64,000 bases of DNA from Membranipora membranacea. Lineage: Eukaryota > Bryozoa > Gymnolaemata > Cheilostomatida > Membraniporidae. The DNA lies in NCBI GenBank assembly GCA_914767715.1, contig OU612069.1, forward strand, positions 20,271,387 to 20,335,386. The letters run 5' to 3'. A program made the position numbers and the translations under genes. The notes beneath the pieces were generated by a model that saw only the letters and a list, made by a program, of their open reading frames with translations, was not told where the DNA came from and did not search any database. Below are positions 20,901 to 34,131 of the stretch, piece by piece. Within the stretch, counting starts at the first letter, position 1. Each line of letters begins with the position of its first letter.

Positions 20901-23900
20901 TTTATTGTCTTATAGGAATATAATATATTGTTATATTAAAGGCTTATAACAATATATAATATAAATAATATAATTATTATATTATTCATGTATGATATAT
21001 TTATTTGATTATACATGTATAATATATTAATTTTATCATACATGTATAAAATCTAACATAAATCTTACATGTATGGTGACTTAATAGTGAGGCATAACAA
21101 TAATATATAATGATATTTAAGATTAGATGTTGCAATTAGGCTCTAGCCAAGTGTGATGGTCAATTTTTCTTGTTTTATGTTTGATCTGTAGGCAGAAGCT
21201 TTGATAGTGCAATATATAGTTATTCAGGTCTCCACTCTGCATATATTGAATTTTTTTTTACCTTATTACTTCATATTAACTTCCCTTATCAAGTGTAGCT
21301 TGGCGCTAGCTAACATTGAGTCACTTGCTAACTAGCTAGACTAAACTCAAGCTAGTATTCAATCCTGAAATCAATTCCGTCCCTCGACTAGTGGGACTGT
21401 CTTCTCCTTGCCCATATTCCCCAACCCCCAGAGGAACTTTGATGGAACAGAATACCGAAAATCGACAACCTTTCAAAAATTTACATAACACAAACTCAGA
21501 CAACTTCCATAGTCACCAATTTACTATACATAATTTCCCATTCTCCTGACATCAAGAATGTGTATGTTCGATAAATACAAATATTGTATAGCGATCTATG
21601 AAACCCCTGTTCTCTAGAGACTACCATCCTATCCCTTCGGTCTCACCCTTTTTGAGTTATGTTACCATCAAAGCAATGACATCCTAATATTTCTGCTATG
21701 CCTTGGCCGGTACAAACAGCCTGTTTGTGTCAAGCTTACCAATTAAGAATATAATGTTTAGTACTAGAATCGCTTTTTTCTCAATTGTAAACATCTAATT
21801 CTCTATTTTAGGTGTTGACAGTTTAACAACTGAAGATTCTTCAAAACTTACAGACTGGCTGAGGGCCACACTCGGTGTTAGAATCAATGAATGCAAGGTT
21901 AGGAACATTGCTAATGATTAAGCCTACCCAAGGACTAAAGCATGTTATAGCCAGGCAGTTACTTATGATAAAGTTGGGTCAGATTTGCCTGGTAAAAAAA
22001 TTCAATACTCTACATGGTATGAATTGTTGGTGGTGAGAGGGGTGCCTTCCATAAGGGAACGTAACTGCCATTCTCTGATTTTGATGTCACTGACTCCCGG
22101 AAGTGCTTGTTTCTTGTATTGCACTTCCAGGAGACTGTGACATCATAATGCAGAGAATGGGAGTTACCTTCCCTTATGGAAGGCGCTTTTTCCACCATCA
22201 ATAACTAACTGTCTGACTATAACATGCTTTGGCCTTTGGGTGGTCTTTAAGTTGATCCCGTACAAAGGAATGCTCACCATTTTCCAACCATGATCTCCGG
22301 TTGATAACATTTGAATTAATAAAAAATATATTCTATTGTGACCATTGCAATGTGTAAGAGACATTGTTTTACCATTTTTGTTCGTTTGATTTTTTTGCAA
22401 TTTATGTATTTTTGTGCATGATCTCATATGTCCAAGTGACCTGATATATATTGTAGCTGAAAGCTGACATTTGCGGTGGAAAGTAAATTGATTGTTAATA
22501 ATCAGTGTAAAATCCCATACCCAGTTGAGAGCTACTGCCTCTAGGATTTTACATCGATTATTCATGGTCAATTTTCTTTTCGCAGAACAAGTCTTGCTTT
22601 TATCTCTCGGAATCTAAATTTGGTATGTGATAAAGAGATTTTGTTTTCAGCAATATCTCAGACTATTTATTCATGCCATCTTTTATAGTGGTGGGGTGGT
22701 ACTGGTATATTGAGTTTCAGCAATCAAATGTCTTGTGTTGATCGGAGGCTTGTCAGTCTTTCAACAACAATCTTACAACAGGTGGATGTCATATTCGGCC
22801 ATACAACACATCATTAGCTCCTCACAAGCTTGTACTTTCCTAGTATGCATCAATCCCTGTATGAATTTCACATAAATAATCCCATTTACGAATTGTGATG
22901 TTTTGTAGGTCACCAACAAGCTAGCCTCGCATCCTTGTGTGATATCTGTGGCTGAGATGGGGGCGGTTAGACACTTCCTCAAAACTAATTTGGCTGATAG
23001 GAGTGCAGATGAGAAATACAGACTACTCAACGCAACACTAGAGATTAATCCAAAGTATGACTTTATTATGACCACAGATAAACCATGATAAAGTTATATC
23101 CAATTTGCCTGCATTAGATGTTGCTTCCCCCTTTGAGCCGCCACTGTCTCAAAAGGGGAATGGGAACAACAGGAATGCAGACCAATCCGATCAAACTTTT
23201 ACTGAGATATACTCAGAAAAGTTTGAACCAATTTGCCAGTATTTTGAGTTGCTCCTCTTTCCGCTAATGACCGCCTACCAGTCGAATTGGGGGGGGGGGG
23301 GGGGGGGGGGGCTTCTGCGAGTGCAGGAAAATTGTATGAAACTTGACCTAAGAAAAACCATGGATCATTATGCATTGATACATTACTAAACACACATTTA
23401 TCTCGTAGACTTACATAATGATACATGATCTACTCTGATACCGATTCATGGCTCTCCTCAGAAATAATAACTCATGGGGGTGTTGAAGGACAAACTTGGC
23501 GAGTGTATGGAGGGGGGGGGGGGAGGAATGCGGTGGTCTTCTTTACAAATACATTGTGATTTTTCTGTTTATGGTGGTGGTACACAAGGATGGGTGCCAA
23601 GGTGCATATCATTGCTGCACCCGGGCACCCATGTTGGGAGAGCCTAGCTTTGAGTCTGTGTTTAGTCTCTGAGTTGTTCTAGAAAAATGGTTATGAGCGA
23701 TTGTCAGGGGTCGTCAATAATGGTATATTGACAAAAAAAAAGAAGTCACAAAATGGATTTTTTTGGTCTCATAAGTGGTTGCTTGGGTCTTGAAGCTTCT
23801 TATGTTTTATAAATATAATCATTTCAACATGGTGGGCTTGCTCAAAGTGTGGAACTTTCTTCCGGGCATCGCAAATATATGTCCAAAACCTCATTTTAAA

Positions 23901-24315
23901 ATAATGAAGGATCTTTTTAAAACTTGCTTTTCTTCCTTTTTTTTAAATCATCTCTTTCTAAGTGTAAGAGCCATAACAAGTTTAGCTCAATATATAAACA
24001 AGCAAAGCAGCTAAAAGAAGAGCCAAAATAAACTTTGGCGTGCCGCGATTTCTGAATTTTCCATTGGAAGATCGAAGAAGTAGAATATTGATATGAGTGG
24101 ACTGGCATATGTAATACATAATATCTATCTTTCTTTGCAGACACCCCATTGTAAGGAAGCTATCTACACTACGAACAGAGAACTCAGAATTAGCCACACT
24201 CCTAGCCGAGCAGCTGTTTGATAATGCTATGGTATCTGCAGGACTTTTAGATGACCCCAGATCAATGGTCAATAGATTAAACACTCTGCTAGAGAAAGTG
24301 CTCGACAAGCACTGA
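11906..24315 (+). CDS. TRAP1: TRAP1, mitochondrial Hsp90 chaperone, 15 exons
   Basis: Exons: 11906-12041, 12816-12941, 13692-13827, 14525-14621, 15140-15269, 15605-15823, 16237-16310, 16857-17019, 18083-18263, 18723-18870, 19504-19631, 20625-20815, 21812-21897, 22909-23054 and 24141-24315. All have GT-AG ends and matching phases, giving 711 aa against 704 in human. The first about 45 residues are Arg/Ser-rich without acids, a mitochondrial presequence. The GHKL ATPase domain shows [15 protein letters not shown] (catalytic Glu near 120, Asn near 124), DTGVGM near 166, GTIAKSGS, and GQFGVGFYS near 209. The middle domain has [16 protein letters not shown] and LNLSRE, carrying the ATP-sensing Arg. 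The end lacks MEEVD, as expected for TRAP1. The protein folds and guards matrix proteins as an ATP-driven dimer. Introns carry several MITEs. The gene looks intact. Confidence 0.95.
14051..14162. repeat. Hairpin H1, copy 2
   Basis: AGCCTGTCTTGACAAGCTTT (14051-14070) is identical to the left arm at 8647. It pairs with AAAGCTTGTTCAGATAGACT near 14141-14160. The loop is longer and includes a run of 13 C. It is in TRAP1 intron 3. Confidence 0.6.
15802..15865 (+). repeat. 32-bp tandem duplication across the TRAP1 exon 6 donor
   Basis: 15802-15833 (end of exon 6 plus start of intron 6) is repeated at 15834-15865 with a single difference: GCAGGTAAGAC becomes GCATGTAAGAC. The first copy keeps the consensus CAG|GTAAGA donor in the right phase. 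The second copy keeps GTAAGA but has T at the last exonic base. Confidence 0.9.
16715..16835. mobile_element. MITE-like M2, copy 2 (half element)
   Basis: The reverse complement matches 3805-3905 closely, including GCGCCTCCCCATATTTGGTA, CTCAGTCTAATTAA and ATAGCCTATGG. Only one arm is present. It ends about 22 bases before TRAP1 exon 8 at 16857, so it supplies much of the branch-point region. Confidence 0.7.
18307..18404. repeat. 14-bp tandem repeat (ACTGCTACACACAG)n
   Basis: About seven near-perfect copies of a 14-bp unit lie in TRAP1 intron 9, about 40 bases after the exon 9 donor. Confidence 0.95.
19276..19472. mobile_element. MITE-like element M1, copy 2
   Basis: It matches 2435-2629 in the same orientation over about 195 bases (TTGCACCGTAG, ACTGAACTAATTCAAATGTG, CAATTGGGCCAGTTTGTGGC, GCTACAGTGCAGAGAG). 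It ends about 30 bases before TRAP1 exon 11 at 19504, so it sits against the splice acceptor. Confidence 0.75.
19643..19859. mobile_element. MITE M3, copy 1, TIR AGGGGGGTCTNTCAATTA type
   Basis: The left end AGGGAGGTCTCTCAATTA pairs with the right end TAATTCAAGGACCCCCCCT. The interior has subterminal repeats of GAGCGAT/ATCGCTC type. The same terminal sequence bounds 49513-49760. It lies in TRAP1 intron 11, starting 12 bases after the exon 11 end. Confidence 0.6.
20830..21120. repeat. AT-rich degenerate tandem tract
   Basis: Alternating TATAATATA and TTATATTATAGATGTA-like motifs recur with drift through the start of TRAP1 intron 12. No exact period is maintained. There is no coding or promoter assignment. 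Confidence 0.5.
22042..22186. mobile_element. Foldback MITE M4
   Basis: GTGCCTTCCATAAGGGAACG at the left end pairs with CTTCCCTTATGGAAGGCGC at the right. Pairing continues inward through CCATTCTCTG/CAGAGAATGG and TGATGTCACTGACTCCC/GGAGACTGTGACATCA, closing on GGAAGTGC/GCACTTCC. It is a 145-base hairpin in TRAP1 intron 13. Confidence 0.75.
22430..22610. repeat. Dispersed hairpin repeat R2, copy 1
   Basis: It contains an inner hairpin (AATAATCAGTGTAAAATCC / GGATTTTACATCGATTATT) flanked by GAGAGCTACTG and AACAAGTCT. The same ordered blocks recur at about 58985-59145. It is non-coding and lies in TRAP1 intron 13. Confidence 0.5.
23289..23311 (+). repeat. Poly-G run of 23
   Basis: An uninterrupted run of G lies in TRAP1 intron 14. 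A 12-G run follows at 23512-23523. Similar runs occur at 48430-48445 and 56151-56164. Confidence 0.9.
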
Positions 24316-25567
24316 TTCGCTGAATGAGCAATTGGTGACGCTTCTACTATCCAGATGTCGGATTAACATCAAAATTGTGATCTGATCTTGACTTTTGCAT
24401 TTGTTTTTTACCCAAATGTATAGGAGGAAATCGTGCAAAAGCTTAATACTTACACCCACTATATTATCTTGTTTGATTGTGTTTTGTAAGATATGTGCAA
24501 GACGATGACAAAATACATTTGGTAACCTTTTGATATTGTTATTTGGTTATTTCCTCTAAAGGTGTACATTTTAACTGATTTGTAAAAGCCTGCTTCCATC
24601 ACCAAACTTTTTTTGAATGTTTTTTGGCTGAAAAGTGCCCATCAATCAAATAATAAATGAATCTTTCAAGACATGTGCAGACATCAAAAATATTAGATCC
24701 TATCTGTGTTCAGTTTCTTGGCTATCCAAATAGAGTAGAAATGTGCAAGCGATCCAAAGGATGTTGACCAGCGTTACTGGGACTGCTATGCCAAGTTTAT
24801 CTTAACTTGCAGTCAGGTTTATCTTGAACTTTGATTGAGAATTATAGCTATATTATTATGATGTGTTCCATACTCTTTTATGTGTGCTGTACTAAAAATA
24901 AACCATGAAGAGAGAGCATTTTATGCAACCACTTCCTATGCATGCATGCATTGATGCATAGCCTGCCTGGAATGATAACTCTTTCTATGTACCGGTTTTT
25001 TGACATGCTGCCAATACACACACATATATGGAACATGCAAAATATTATGATCACGCCCACAAACTATGAAACCAGCCATTAAAGTTAAAGCTGGGCATAG
25101 CTTCATATCAGTGAATGTCGCACACTCCATCTAGTGTGTCTTGCATCTCACTTAATAATTGTTGTAATCATATTCTGTGACAAAATCCTTCCACAAGGAG
25201 ACAAAAACAGGTAAAAAACGAGGTAAAAAAACAGATATCTGGCACTAGTTTCTAATCAGTTTGTCATCACTTTTGAGGGTCAAACTCATGGTTGTAATTT
25301 GATGGTTCAGTGTCAGGGAGAAGAGGCTGAAAATATTTACAGTACATTTTGTATTTCGTACCAATTTAATATATTATTGTCCTATGCGATTCGGACTGTT
25401 TGTCAGTCACTAGCTTTAAACCTAAACTTGAATTTCAATGTTTGCTGTTCATGAACCCAACTTGAATTTTTAATAGTAAGTTTCGTGACATATATATAGA
25501 TGTGTGTATGATAGATTTAATTCTACACTCAAGAGCATAGCAGTAATGTTCTAAGATCTTTTTTCAG
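24316..25567. other. TRAP1 3' UTR and intergenic region upstream of HLCS
   Basis: Candidate TRAP1 polyadenylation signals (AATAAA) occur near 24652 and 24896. A splice-acceptor-like TTTTTTCAG at 25559-25567 precedes the HLCS start exon, which suggests an untranslated upstream exon somewhere in this interval. I cannot place it. No other gene is seen. Confidence 0.45.
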
Positions 25568-25622
25568 AAAAGTCTTCAGTCTCCCTGCACTGTGTACCAT
25601 TCCGTCTAAACTACTATCGAGA

Positions 25623-28600
25623 ATGTCGGCTACGACTCCATCTCCATCAACAAAGCAGATCGTCATCCATGTCTACATGGGGGATGACTCAGCCTTGGAG
25701 GAGTTCAATGACCTTCAGAATGCCCTCCTTGAATGTGTTGGAGCCGACACCTATGTCATCAACAAGCTTGATCGAAGGATGCTAATGGAAAAATCTTGGA
25801 ACAATACCTGTTCACTGCTATTAGTGTCCGGTGAAAATGTGAGTATATCGTAATGTTACACTAATTGATTTTTTTTAAGCTCAAATGTAGGCACTTAAAT
25901 AGTGAACCATAGAGATTGAGAAAAGCCTTTGTCTACATAGATACAAAATTATTATAAAGACAAGCCAAACCAATGCTGAGAACTTTGTTTGGTCATCTTA
26001 AATCAAACTAACAAATTCAAGTTGCTTTCATAGTTGATGTTGTATAACTGCACATACATGGCAAGTTGTCTGAACTCTGTGTATATCTGGTTTTGCATAA
26101 CCTTATAGGCTGGGTTGGTCTGCGGGTACCCTAAAAAACTCCCAAGGCAACACCTCAGTCGCCTAAGCTCTTATAATAAGGTATGATGATTTTTGTTGTT
26201 GTTTTGATATGAGAGCGAAATTCTAGCAAGTGTTACACAGAATGTTATTATCTAAAAAAGTTTGAGCTGAATGCAAATATAGTATACTAGGTTGAAAACA
26301 TTATCTCATGACAGCGAACTTAACAAATAGAACTTCACTAAGGTCTTAGGTGCAACAGTCGGGTGGTTATAAGGCCATCTGGTCTCCTAGGGTAATCAGT
26401 TCAAATATCTTTGTTACCATACCAAATAGGGCTACTTGTCATGTATGGCTTATTTCATGTTGTTTTATTTTCAGATTGCCGATGACTTGTGGTCTGTGGT
26501 GTTGGACATATTCAACTCAGGAGGAAGGATACTCACCTGTGGTACCCAAAGTGAAAGACTTGACATGGTAAGAAAATTTTGCACATGAAATGTAGGAAAT
26601 CAACTTTAAAGTGGGTGGGTCAACTCTGCTTAAGAATCAGTTTTTTTACAGATTACAAAAACAAGATTGAGAATTAGGAAAATTGGATGTATCCAAGCAA
26701 AAAGCCAGCCATCCAACCAGCCATCCTGCCAGCCAGCCTCAAATTTTGTAAATGTAACAGTTAGCGTGCATTGTGGGTGAGAACATCCACAGTTCAAGAA
26801 AAAGCCTGTAAGGACAAAGACTTGAATTCGACTTTCCATCTGAGCAGGAATAACCTAGACCTGTAGGCTTACTCCATCCACATATCCCGTACAGCATTCA
26901 TTATTAAACTTAGACATAGGGAGTCTGATGAATCAGCCAAATTGAGTGTACAGCCACACAACTCCCTATTTCTAGTCATCTTAAATTGCAGAGCTTCAAT
27001 GTGCTCAGGATCGCCTTGCCATGCATTAGCTCGTTCTGTGACGTCCTTGAATCTGAAATTGAGTGCCAGCACTTTCGCTCAGTGCCAACACTACTTATCA
27101 TCATAGACCTCAAAATATTGTACAGTATTTGGTCTGTTGATTCAAGACATCTTCATTATGCAAAGTGCGCTGTATTTTGCATTTGCACAGGTTGAGCAAA
27201 CTGTCGCGTCAGCAGACGGACAACCATCGGTGTCTAATCAGAAAGAGTCAGGGAAGGACTCACCTGATAACGAAAAACTGAATCAGCTGCGTTCATCAGG
27301 ATACAGAGGTATGATTAAACATAAGTCGGGAAAAATGATTTTAAATCGATCGATTTGGGAGATAGATCTTTTCTCTTAGCAAAACTCATAAAATATTGTA
27401 TCAGTCATCTGTTTTCTGACATTGCACCAATAATCATACAATGCATCACATCGACACGCTGAGTATCCAATTCGCCTCCATTTGTGCGACGAGTCTCGGC
27501 AGGTTGACTCATGGCCTAACTGAGCTCTTCCGCTGGTGTGTCATGACCTCACAGTTTGCAATGTTCATAAATGTCGCTATTCACCGCAGTTGTCAAAATT
27601 TGATCCACCCCTTAAAGAGGGAGTTCAGTTCAGATTCACTTTCTCCAATCCCTATCCAGGTTGATAGATCAACCAATTCCGATTCTGTACATGTGCTCCA
27701 TCCAAATACATCAGAAAGATTTATCATAAGAAGTTGCTTTAACGTTGCTGTGTTTTAACTCCTTGCCGATGTTTTTGAGATGAAACTTCACTACTTGCCA
27801 GTTTCCTCTGCTGTCTTTTGTTCGTCAATAAGAAAGACTATTGATATCAGATCTCTTGCCAATCTCTTCGATCAGGTGGAGAAAATTTGAAAAATCATCT
27901 CAAGACATTACATCTTCAACAACAAGTGATTGTGTACCTTTCATATTGATAGGAATGTAGGCAAGTGAATGAAAAATGAATGAATGATATATGTTTATTC
28001 TGGAGAAGACATGGAATATATATATTTGACTCGCTTAGCTCTAACCGGATATATGATTTAGAAAACCCAGAGACATTATCATACCAATGCGCCCTTCAAA
28101 TATTTACACTGATTAGATAAACAAAATTCAGCAGCCTATGTTATTAGTCAATTTACGGTCTATGGCTTTTTATATCAGGATTAAATGAGTAAATGACTCA
28201 TAAAGTTATCGAGACAAAAGTTCACTGCTTGTTATCGAAAAATGTCAAGATGATTTTTTTCTTATTCATTTAAATATAATAAGGAATGAAATACAGACTT
28301 TAAGAATAACAATATCACCTAACTAATTGTTGAAATGGACCCTCATGAGCGAAGGCACAAAAACATCCAGATCTTATTACTATGAACTGCTATATATAAA
28401 GTATCAAACCACATCAAACCTACCCTCATAAAAAGGTGCAACAAAGGCATGCTCTTTTATGTGTAGTTGAGGTTTTACAAGCAAATACTGTACGATAAAT
28501 TGTTCCATATGCCATATGACTAGTGTTCTGGCAAGCCTATACATTTTGCTTTGCCCTGATAACATGATCCGATTAATAAACACTGCAGCACCCCTTATAA

Positions 28601-31600
28601 GCATACAAAACATGTTACTGGCCATTTGAGATAAACATGAAAACCATTCATCACACTGCAATGAGGAAGTGGACTAATGACTTCGAACATGTTTACATGA
28701 CATAATGTAAAATGTTGAACATTTCATCAGATTTTTTCCTTGATTATAGCTTTAGCATCAACATTGTCTCCAATTGAGGGTATTTTTGATTTGTATTTGT
28801 GCTTTTGCAGCCATTTATGCTGTCACAAGAACCTGTTATTAAAATCTTATCAAACCATTTTTCACCCACCCTCATCAGATTGATACACTCGATGTTTATT
28901 CCAGCTATTTGTTCTGGCGAGGGTCCAAAAGTCCTACATTGTTGTTTATATGAGACTGCCAATAGAATTTAATGTTTCTTTGAACTATTATCTAAAATAT
29001 CATGTCATGTTCCACCCACTGTCAAAAAATGGATGAGCTGACATTTTGATTTAAAAAAAAACAAGTGATTTGTTTTTGACAGGGACTATCATTTTGCAAT
29101 TGACCTGACAGCATGCTACAAATTGTTAATTACTTAAGCATTGTTGATAAGAAATATTGCAATGCATTACTTTGACATTTATGTGAGCCACAACCATAAT
29201 AAAATGGGGAAGGCTTTCAGGCATGTTTATAATATATGATCTCAAGTACAAAGCAGAGTTGTTTATCAGTATTTTTCCTTGATTTTAATGTCTAACTAAT
29301 ACCAAGTCATTGTGTCCAAATCGGGGTAAAAGATGGGATGAGACTAATTTGCTAGCTACTTGACTTCTTTATAGAGCGTCAGTTGCAAAGGCATGCTGTG
29401 TGTAAAATTGTCTTGTGTTTTAGGGTTACAGAACACCAAAGGGGGTAAGCTGATGTACATACCATCACCCATTGTTCAACTGTCAAAGGAGAAAACAGCT
29501 GCTGATAGTTCAACCTTGTCTGCCATCACTCAATTGAGAAATTGCTTAGATATCCTAAGAGTGACTCCATGTTTAGTAGCATGTCCACAGAATTCAGTGA
29601 GTAAATAACATACTGGTTGACACCAGTGAACATGTTGTTTTCCTAAAACCTGTGTTTGCAAATCTCTGATACACAATGAAATCCTGTTGATTTCACTGTG
29701 TTTTGACAAGACCAAGACAAGACCAAGACCTCATGGCATAAAGCTTTTTTGCAGTAGAACCTCTTTTTTCATCTAGGATGTGTATATTGTTGATGAAGAC
29801 AACAAAATCTTTTTGCTAGCCTTTAAACTTTGTTTAGGCGAACTTATTTTATTCTAACTCAATAGTTTTCCGTAAACAATCAAGAGTATTCTGATCTTTT
29901 TCGACTAGGATTTACGAAAGGAGGTTATTGAAACACTGATGGCATATGAACAAGATTCAAACTATGGCGAAGCTCCTACATTTCTTAAGATTGGAGAGCT
30001 TCTCATTAGTGTTCCGGAGGAAGAGCATGGAAAGCTGCTGGAGCAAGGATTTGATATAAATGTAATTAACAACAATATGGCTGAATAACGTGTCCTACAT
30101 TTAAGGCATTACGAGCATGAGTAGTTCCCTATATCCCATGTTTGTTATTCCGAATGCTTTTGTCTACCATGTCATATCCTTGGAAGTGTGGTAGCCAATT
30201 ACTATCTAGTTATCAGGACTCCTATGCTAAAGCTTGCCAACGTGATGGATACAAGAATTCAGAATAAAATGGGCACAATAGAACTTATTATGTCACACAG
30301 CGAGGCAAAAAATGGTGAGGGGATCCTAAAAAAATTTAGACAGAATATTTGAATACTGCTCGATAATGTCATTGTAATTAATCAGTAATATGCGAAAAGT
30401 TTATATTGAGAGAATCAGTGTATAGGTCAAAATACAAGACATTATTACCATTTAAAATGCACCACTAACAGTTGAGATTTTTAAGTTTGTTATTAATCTC
30501 ACTAGCCAAGCTTAGGGGAAGGAGTGGGAATAGAGACAGTGGTTTGATCATAGTATTGCTCAATGTGCATCTCAACACTATGTTATCATACATTAACCAT
30601 CATAATGTGGTTTGATTTTTATATTTTGCTTTAGATGTATGCCGAAACACTGAAAAGTACTAGCATTGGCCAAACAGTGATTTTCCAAGCCATGTCAAAA
30701 ACCACTCAAGATGTCATTAACACATTTTCAACTCTGGGTCCTAAAAACTTTGGTTTGGTTTCTATCGCTGCTGACCAAACCAATGGAAGAGGTGAGATTA
30801 ATTATTATACATGTCAAATAAATGATCAGCTATTTCTGTTTGACGTAGCGTAACTTTGAGCATAGCTGACTTTGATCAAACCTCATTTATCAACTATCAT
30901 TATATGAGCTCAACTTGGTGACAAATATATTGGCCATTGTATATGTCAGACATATGTGTGTGTATGTGTATGTGTGTGTGTATGTGCGTGCATGTGTGTA
31001 TGTATATGATATATGTATACTTATATGTATATGTCCGCTGTTATATGTCCGCATTGGAAGTTCTCAGTCTTTGGACTGAGGCATATCCTCATGATGTTGA
31101 CCGAAATAAGCATATATTCTTTTCACTTTGTCTTGTGTCAATTTTGTGAGCTAGCACAATCATATCATTATCGAATCTGCTAAAGTATTTGTAATGACAA
31201 GATAAATTATTTTTCCTTAGATGTGTGTACAGCCAAAATTGATGTTTTGCTGGCTGCTTCTAGGTAGAGGGGGTACTATTTGGCAGTCTGCAAAGGGCTC
31301 AATGCATATGACCATGTATGTGAAAGTTGAATACAAATCAACACTGGAGAAATCTAAGTTACTACTGAACACTGTACCTGCTGTAGCTGTGGCAAGAATT
31401 GTTGAAGATCTTTTGAGCAAGAAGGTCAGTTGGCTAAAAAAAGTTCAAAAGCAGAATTGTCGCAAAAGCATCAAATTTGTAGGCCTAACAAATCTAACAG
31501 ATCTGTAAACAATAGCAGCGAAAAATGTACTCAGTGTACCAGCTGTTTGTAGCACTAGCAATCATGCAGTTCTCCAAAGAGCATGCTTTTTCTAGGAATT

Positions 31601-33471
31601 TGTAAGTGAACCTTATGCGATCTCTCAAACAATACAATAATATTAATAACAAAAATAAGATAACATCAATATCAAATAGTTATTCATTCTCTTTTCTGAA
31701 CAACATTGGACAGCCCACTGACAAATTGGTTGAAAGAGAACATAAATTAAAAATAGCTGCATCTTGAAACTTCAAAACGTGGCTCATCCAATCAATGAAA
31801 TTTGCTTGATTCATTGCTTCAATGCTTCAATTCGGAAGCCTAATCATACTATCTAGTTCAATATATGTTTGTGCACAAGCACATGGCCGTTCACATTTGA
31901 TTTGGTTGTAGAAACGTTTTAGATGGTTTTTAATGGCACTTAAAAACGGAAAAGCTGCTGGATCTTCAGCCAGATTGATTTCACTGACATAAAGTTATAT
32001 TTTGTGACAGAACTGCAACACAAATAGCAATACTTAGTATTGCACCACTGATCCATGTATTCATTTCAATCATTGGTTTTACCAACAACTCTACCATAAA
32101 CAGTTGAAGTAAAACGAATCTTTTGTGTTGACCAGAGCATCAAATGTTATGAGGAGGTAGCGAGATGAACAATTCAAAAATAAAAAGAAAACTGACCAAA
32201 AAGACCTGTAAGATCACTTCCTTATCTTTTTGAAAACAGGAAAAACAAAAGCATGATCGTAAAGTACAAGTAAAATGGCCGAATGATATTTATTACGGGA
32301 GTGAGAAGATTGGTGGTGTTCTCGTGGAGTTTACTCCTGGTGATGACTGTTATCACGCAGCAGTAGGTATGTTCCTCATTGCTTCTTTCAGTACAAGAAA
32401 ATTGAATTAAAGTTGTAAAACATGTGAAGATAACGCATTGACCAGAACTGGAGACATTACACAAAAAATTCAGAACCGAATTCATATCTATTTTGTTACC
32501 GATTTAAAAAGGATGTATTTATGCAAATTAATTTCTGCAGTCATAATTTCAAATGAAAATTCATCAATTGGCTGTCGCATTACTACCTGGATTGTGTCAA
32601 AGTGTTTTAACATTATGATACTTACTGATTAGTGCCGATCACATTCATCCTTTCCATATTGAGATCTTGTTGACAGGTGTTGGAGTGAATGTGGCTAATA
32701 AATATAGGACTGCCACCAATATTGATGGCATAATTGATGCCTACAATGCCTCTGAAAAGGAACACATCGACCACATTTCAGTTACTTGGATGGTCGCAAG
32801 AGTCTGTTCTGAGACAGAGCTTCTCATTGGTTAGTGACACAATGAATCTCAGAAAATTGTCTACATACTAAGTGATGTTGTGTGTAAACCTGTCCGAAAG
32901 AGGAGTCCATAACTTTAAACATACAACACATATCATGTGACTTATGCATGTTTTCATCTGATCAATAAAACGATTCATGTTGCCTAATATCTATGTGAGG
33001 AGTTTGATATGTTACCTCATAATTGAATTCTATACGTAGGGATGGGTACATGTTAGGCAAGCATTTTTACAACCAGAGATTCACATGGATACAGTTGGTG
33101 TCTGATTTAGCGCCTCTGCATTATCTGAATCATAGTAAGCATGTACAGTCAAATAAGCCTAGTTCAACAAACACCCAGCCCTGACTACAATATATGTTAT
33201 GCAAATAATTTCAACTTTCAAAACTAATAGTTGTGAATGCTTTTCTTTAGAGATGATCAAAAATGATGTGGATAGGTACTTGGATGAATACCATAAGTAT
33301 TGGATGCACACTGGAGTCAAAGTGGATGTTCCAAGTAAAGGCATTACTCAGGGATCCATTATCGGCTTGAACAAAGTTGGTAATTTGGTCCTGCAGGTAA
33401 CTGAGATAGTTGAGATTGAGTCGGGTGCATACAGTTTCGATATTGAGAATAATGTATTACATGTAAAATGA
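25623..33471 (+). CDS. HLCS: Holocarboxylase synthetase (biotin-protein ligase), 11 coding exons
   Basis: Exons: 25623-25838, 26109-26180, 26475-26567, 27191-27308, 29424-29596, 29909-30061, 30635-30791, 31264-31424, 32240-32366, 32677-32829 and 33251-33471, all in phase, giving 547 aa. The enzyme makes biotinyl-5'-AMP and attaches biotin to a lysine of carboxylases. Exons 1-3 form the BPL N-terminal domain. Exons 7-10 form the catalytic core: QTNGRGRGGTIWQ (biotinyl-AMP binding loop, created across the exon 7/8 junction), KWPNDIYYG, KIGGVLVE with the biotin-contacting lysine, and GVGVNVAN. Exon 11 holds the C-terminal BPL domain, with SIIGLNKVGNLVLQ. The human protein is 726 aa, so the N-terminal region is shorter here or has exons I missed. 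The ATG at 25623 is the first in the exon and follows an acceptor at 25567, so a 5' UTR intron is likely. Confidence 0.92.
30932..31035. repeat. (TG)n / TATGTG microsatellite
   Basis: Alternating TGTG and TATG motifs cover about 100 bases in HLCS intron 7. Confidence 0.85.
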
Positions 33472-34131
33472 ACACTGATACTTGGCCGTGCTATTGATAT
33501 GATTTAAGCGGGTAAACTAAATCGAACGTTTGAATTCAAATAAGCTATCAGTACCGAATCATATATATGTGGTCGCTTGTAAAGGCAAGGTCTAAACGGA
33601 TATATGAATTCTCACAAAATATCCTGACATAATGGATTACCACATCACTTGCAGCTTGTGAAATAATTGCATAGCAGTTTTAAACAAGGATGTTTCTTAA
33701 TAATTGTATGGTATATTTTATTTTCATTATGTTTTTATCACTTATAAGAAACAATAGTTCGGTCCCTGAAATCGCTAATTGTCTGCATGGTTCACAATGA
33801 CTGAAAATAAGTATCTTAGTAAACCGTTTTCTAAACAATATCACTATTTTTTTTTCTAGTACAAAAACTATTGACATGCCATGTAATGTCATAATGCAAT
33901 CATGAACTGAACAATATATAGAATATCATTGTAAAACTGTATGTTATAATGGTCTCCCAATGCGCGTTCAAAGAGATGTAGTGAGTGTTGAATTGAACAT
34001 CATAGGTTATTTATATGTCTTAATCGATGATAAATAATGATATTATCCATTTAGTCATATGAGAGGTCATATCTTTTTCATCCTCAGCTGAATTTTTTCC
34101 GTATCAGGCTGCTCAAAATTTCTGTGGCTTC

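Noticed and set aside
22164-22571. 135-codon minus-strand frame
   Set aside because: It overlaps foldback M4 and hairpin repeat R2 and has no family resemblance. The similar frames at 58841-59248 arise because that region is the same repeat.
27441-27758. 105-codon frame in HLCS intron 4
   Set aside because: There are no splice sites in phase with HLCS, and exon 4 to exon 5 joins cleanly without it.
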